From: Chloroflexota bacterium
GTDB lineage: Bacteria > Chloroflexota > Limnocylindria > Limnocylindrales > CSP1-4
Assembly (NCBI GenBank): GCA_017860675.1
Contig: JAGDMV010000112.1
Location: forward strand, 1-6,099
DNA: 6,099 bases
Direction: 5' to 3'
Program-made: the position numbers and the translations under genes
Shown here: positions 4,722 to 6,099 of the stretch, in pieces
How positions within the stretch are numbered: the stretch's first letter is position 1
How the letters are laid out: each line of letters opens with the position of its first letter
The notes under the pieces: generated by a model
Seen by the model: the letters and a program-made list of their open reading frames with translations, nothing else
Databases searched by the model: none
Told to the model about the DNA's origin: nothing

Positions 4722-6099
4722 GCGCGCCGGCCGTGGCTGCGCGCTCGGCCGCCTCGCCCGCTTCCTGCTCCGACACGCCCAGCTCCCGCAGCATCCGGGC
4801 ATATGCGGCCCGCGCGCTCGATGCTGCCGCCTGGTCGCCCGCCCGTTCTCGTGCCTCGATCAGGAGTCGCCACAACGGGTCGTGATACGGATCGATCCCC
4901 AGCCCGGTGGTGCATACCGCCGCCGCATCCTCCGGCCTCGCCTCGAGCAGCTCCGCCAGGCAGCGGGCAACCTCGACGGCGTCAGCCCGTGTCCGCTCGC
5001 GAACGGCCACCACCCAGTCGGCCGGACCGTCCTCGGGCAGCAGCTCTCCGGCGTACTCGGCGAGCGCCATCCTGAGGGCGGCGATAGCCGCCTCGTCCTC
5101 ACCTCGCGATCGTGCAGCCTGGCCCGCAGCGACGGCCCGCTCGAAGGCGATCAGGTCGACGTGCGAGCCCGGTGGCAGCTCGATGCGATACGCATCGCCG
5201 TCCCGCACGAGCAGCTCGCCGTCACGCCGGTTGCCCCCGGGCTGCAGCTCGTGGCGCAGGGCCGACAGCGCCACGTGGAGGCTTCGGGCAGCAGTGTCCG
5301 GGTCCGCCTCCGGCCACAGGGCGTCAATGAGGACCTCGCGATGGACCGGCCGTCCGGCGTTGAGGGCGAGCAGGCGCAGCAGCGCCCGCGGCCGCGGCTT
5401 GAGGCTGCCCAGGTCGAGCGGACGATCGCCCACCGCCATCTCGAATCGACCGAAGGCGCGGATCGTCAGCGCATCGCCTCCATCGGACGCTCCGCCTTCC
5501 GAGACCGGGGCACCGGCGGTCGGCGCCGCCTGGGTCTCCTCGCCGGCGTCGAGCGTCAGCTCGTCCCGAAGGGCCTGCGGGAGCCGCAGGCCCGTCTCGT
5601 CGAGCGCCGCTTCGACCAGGGCCAGGTGCTCCTGGCGGTGGACCGGGTCTGAGCGCGCCAGCGCGAGATGGGCGAACAGGCGCGGTCCTGGTGCCACCGT
5701 CGAGCGCGCCATGGCCTCGGCCGCGAACCCCGCGTCGCGGCTCTCGGGCGCTCCCACCCGCGCCAGCACGAGCGCGGCCAGTGACCTGGCCCATGCCTCC
5801 AGGGTCCCCGCGCCCAGCGCGCGGAAGCGACCGGCTGCCGTGTCGAGCGCGGGAAGGGCGCTGTCTTCGTCGGCCAGCCGGGACCAGCCCTCGGCGAGGT
5901 CGGCGATCGCCTCGCCCCAGCGATCCTCCTCGCGCGCGGCCGATCCGGCCATGGCCGCGGCGTCCGCCGGGGTGTACTCGCCCCGCGCCAGCGGCCCGGC
6001 CAGCGCGAACGCCGCCCGCCCGACCCGGGCGAGCCAGCCAAGGCCCTGCCGCTCGGCCGCGGCCAGTGCCGCCTCCAGCTCGACGATGGCCCGTGGATC
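4714..6099 (-). CDS. SARP/AfsR-type regulator with C-terminal winged helix and BTAD (5' end outside window)
   Basis: The minus-strand frame is open from the window's right edge (6099) to TGA at 4714-4716, giving 461 residues of a longer protein. An ATG exists at 5952, but coding-like helical sequence continues upstream of it (IVELEAALAAAERQGLGWLA), so I treat the gene as truncated by the window. Visible residues 1 to about 185 look like TPR-type alpha-helical repeats, followed by a Gly/Ala/Thr-rich linker. An OmpR-like winged helix occupies about 211-308 (bases 5176-5469), with KPRPRALLRLLALNAGRPV, LIDALWPEADPDTAARS and LHVALSALRHEL. A bacterial transcriptional activation domain runs from about 314 to 444 (VDLIAFERAV, YAGELLPEDG, GIDPYHDPLWRLLIEA). 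Such proteins usually carry an N-terminal AAA/NB-ARC ATPase and activate transcription; that part would lie beyond 6099. It converges on the membrane-protein gene with an 8-base overlap. Control of the neighbouring injection system is possible but unsupported beyond adjacency. Confidence 0.93.
   Translation of the reverse strand, partial: DPRAIVELEAALAAAERQGLGWLARVGRAAFALAGPLARGEYTPADAAAMAGSAAREEDRWGEAIADLAEGWSRLADEDSALPALDTAAGRFRALGAGTLEAWARSLAALVLARVGAPESRDAGFAAEAMARSTVAPGPRLFAHLALARSDPVHRQEHLALVEAALDETGLRLPQALRDELTLDAGEETQAAPTAGAPVSEGGASDGGDALTIRAFGRFEMAVGDRPLDLGSLKPRPRALLRLLALNAGRPVHREVLIDALWPEADPDTAARSLHVALSALRHELQPGGNRRDGELLVRDGDAYRIELPPGSHVDLIAFERAVAAGQAARSRGEDEAAIAALRMALAEYAGELLPEDGPADWVVAVRERTRADAVEVARCLAELLEARPEDAAAVCTTGLGIDPYHDPLWRLLIEARERAGDQAAASSARAAYARMLRELGVSEQEAGEAAERAATAGAPT

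Noticed and set aside
4721..4744. Hairpin-capable GC palindromes (GGCGCGCC at 4721-4728, GCGCGC at 4739-4744) as a terminator
   Set aside because: There is no following T-run on either strand, and the sequence lies inside the regulator's coding end. Such palindromes are common in DNA this GC-rich.
3117..4802. Long minus-strand open frame (561 codons) opposite the membrane-protein gene
   Set aside because: It is rich in Gly, Arg and Leu in the way antisense frames of Pro/Glu/Ala-coding GC-rich DNA are. It runs across the real gene's zinc ribbons, membrane helix and C-terminal domain and into the regulator, and has no recognisable domain.
4882..5652. Plus-strand 256-codon open frame opposite the regulator
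   Set aside because: It is a shadow of the BTAD and winged-helix coding sequence. The minus strand carries clear conserved domains and the plus-strand product has none.

Overview
The window is very GC-rich DNA, with codon third positions almost entirely G or C. Its gene content is typical of Actinomycetota: a SARP/BTAD-type regulator, a zinc-ribbon membrane protein with a long Pro/Ala/Glu tract, GTG start use and strong GGAGG-type ribosome sites. A GC-rich Chloroflexota or related lineage is the main alternative. Nothing visible fixes the genus.

Bases 1-2537 (+ strand) are the 3' part of a baseplate block from a phage-tail-like contractile injection system, probably an extracellular or cytoplasmic CIS of the Afp/PVC/Streptomyces-CIS type. 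The order is the last 13 codons of a GPW/gp25-like baseplate wedge protein, a complete 649-aa baseplate J-like protein and a complete 179-aa P2 gpI-like tail protein. The genes are 3 and 2 bases apart and each has a good Shine-Dalgarno, so they should be one translationally linked transcript.

Bases 2538-2666 are a non-coding gap with a possible -10 element and an imperfect direct repeat (CACGTG-N3-CGTCAG, 33-base period) running into the next ribosome site. The 684-aa protein that follows (2667-4721, +) is the most unusual item. It has a zinc ribbon at the extreme N-terminus, about 400 residues of low-complexity sequence including an acidic Glu-Pro block, a second near-identical zinc ribbon, a basic stretch, one transmembrane helix and a C-terminal beta-rich domain resembling discoidin or NADase-type glycan-binding modules. 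Its position beside the baseplate genes suggests a membrane anchor, receptor or trigger for the injection machine, similar in layout to the CisA membrane protein described for Streptomyces CIS. That link is inference.

Bases 4714-6099 (- strand) hold the C-terminal 461 residues of a large regulator that runs off the right edge: a helical-repeat region, an OmpR-like winged helix and a terminal BTAD domain. It converges on the membrane-protein gene with an 8-base overlap of the two coding ends, leaving no room for an ordinary terminator. It may regulate the injection-system cluster, but only adjacency supports this.

I saw no tRNA, rRNA, insertion sequence or CRISPR array. The only stretch without a gene is the 129-base gap at 2538-2666.
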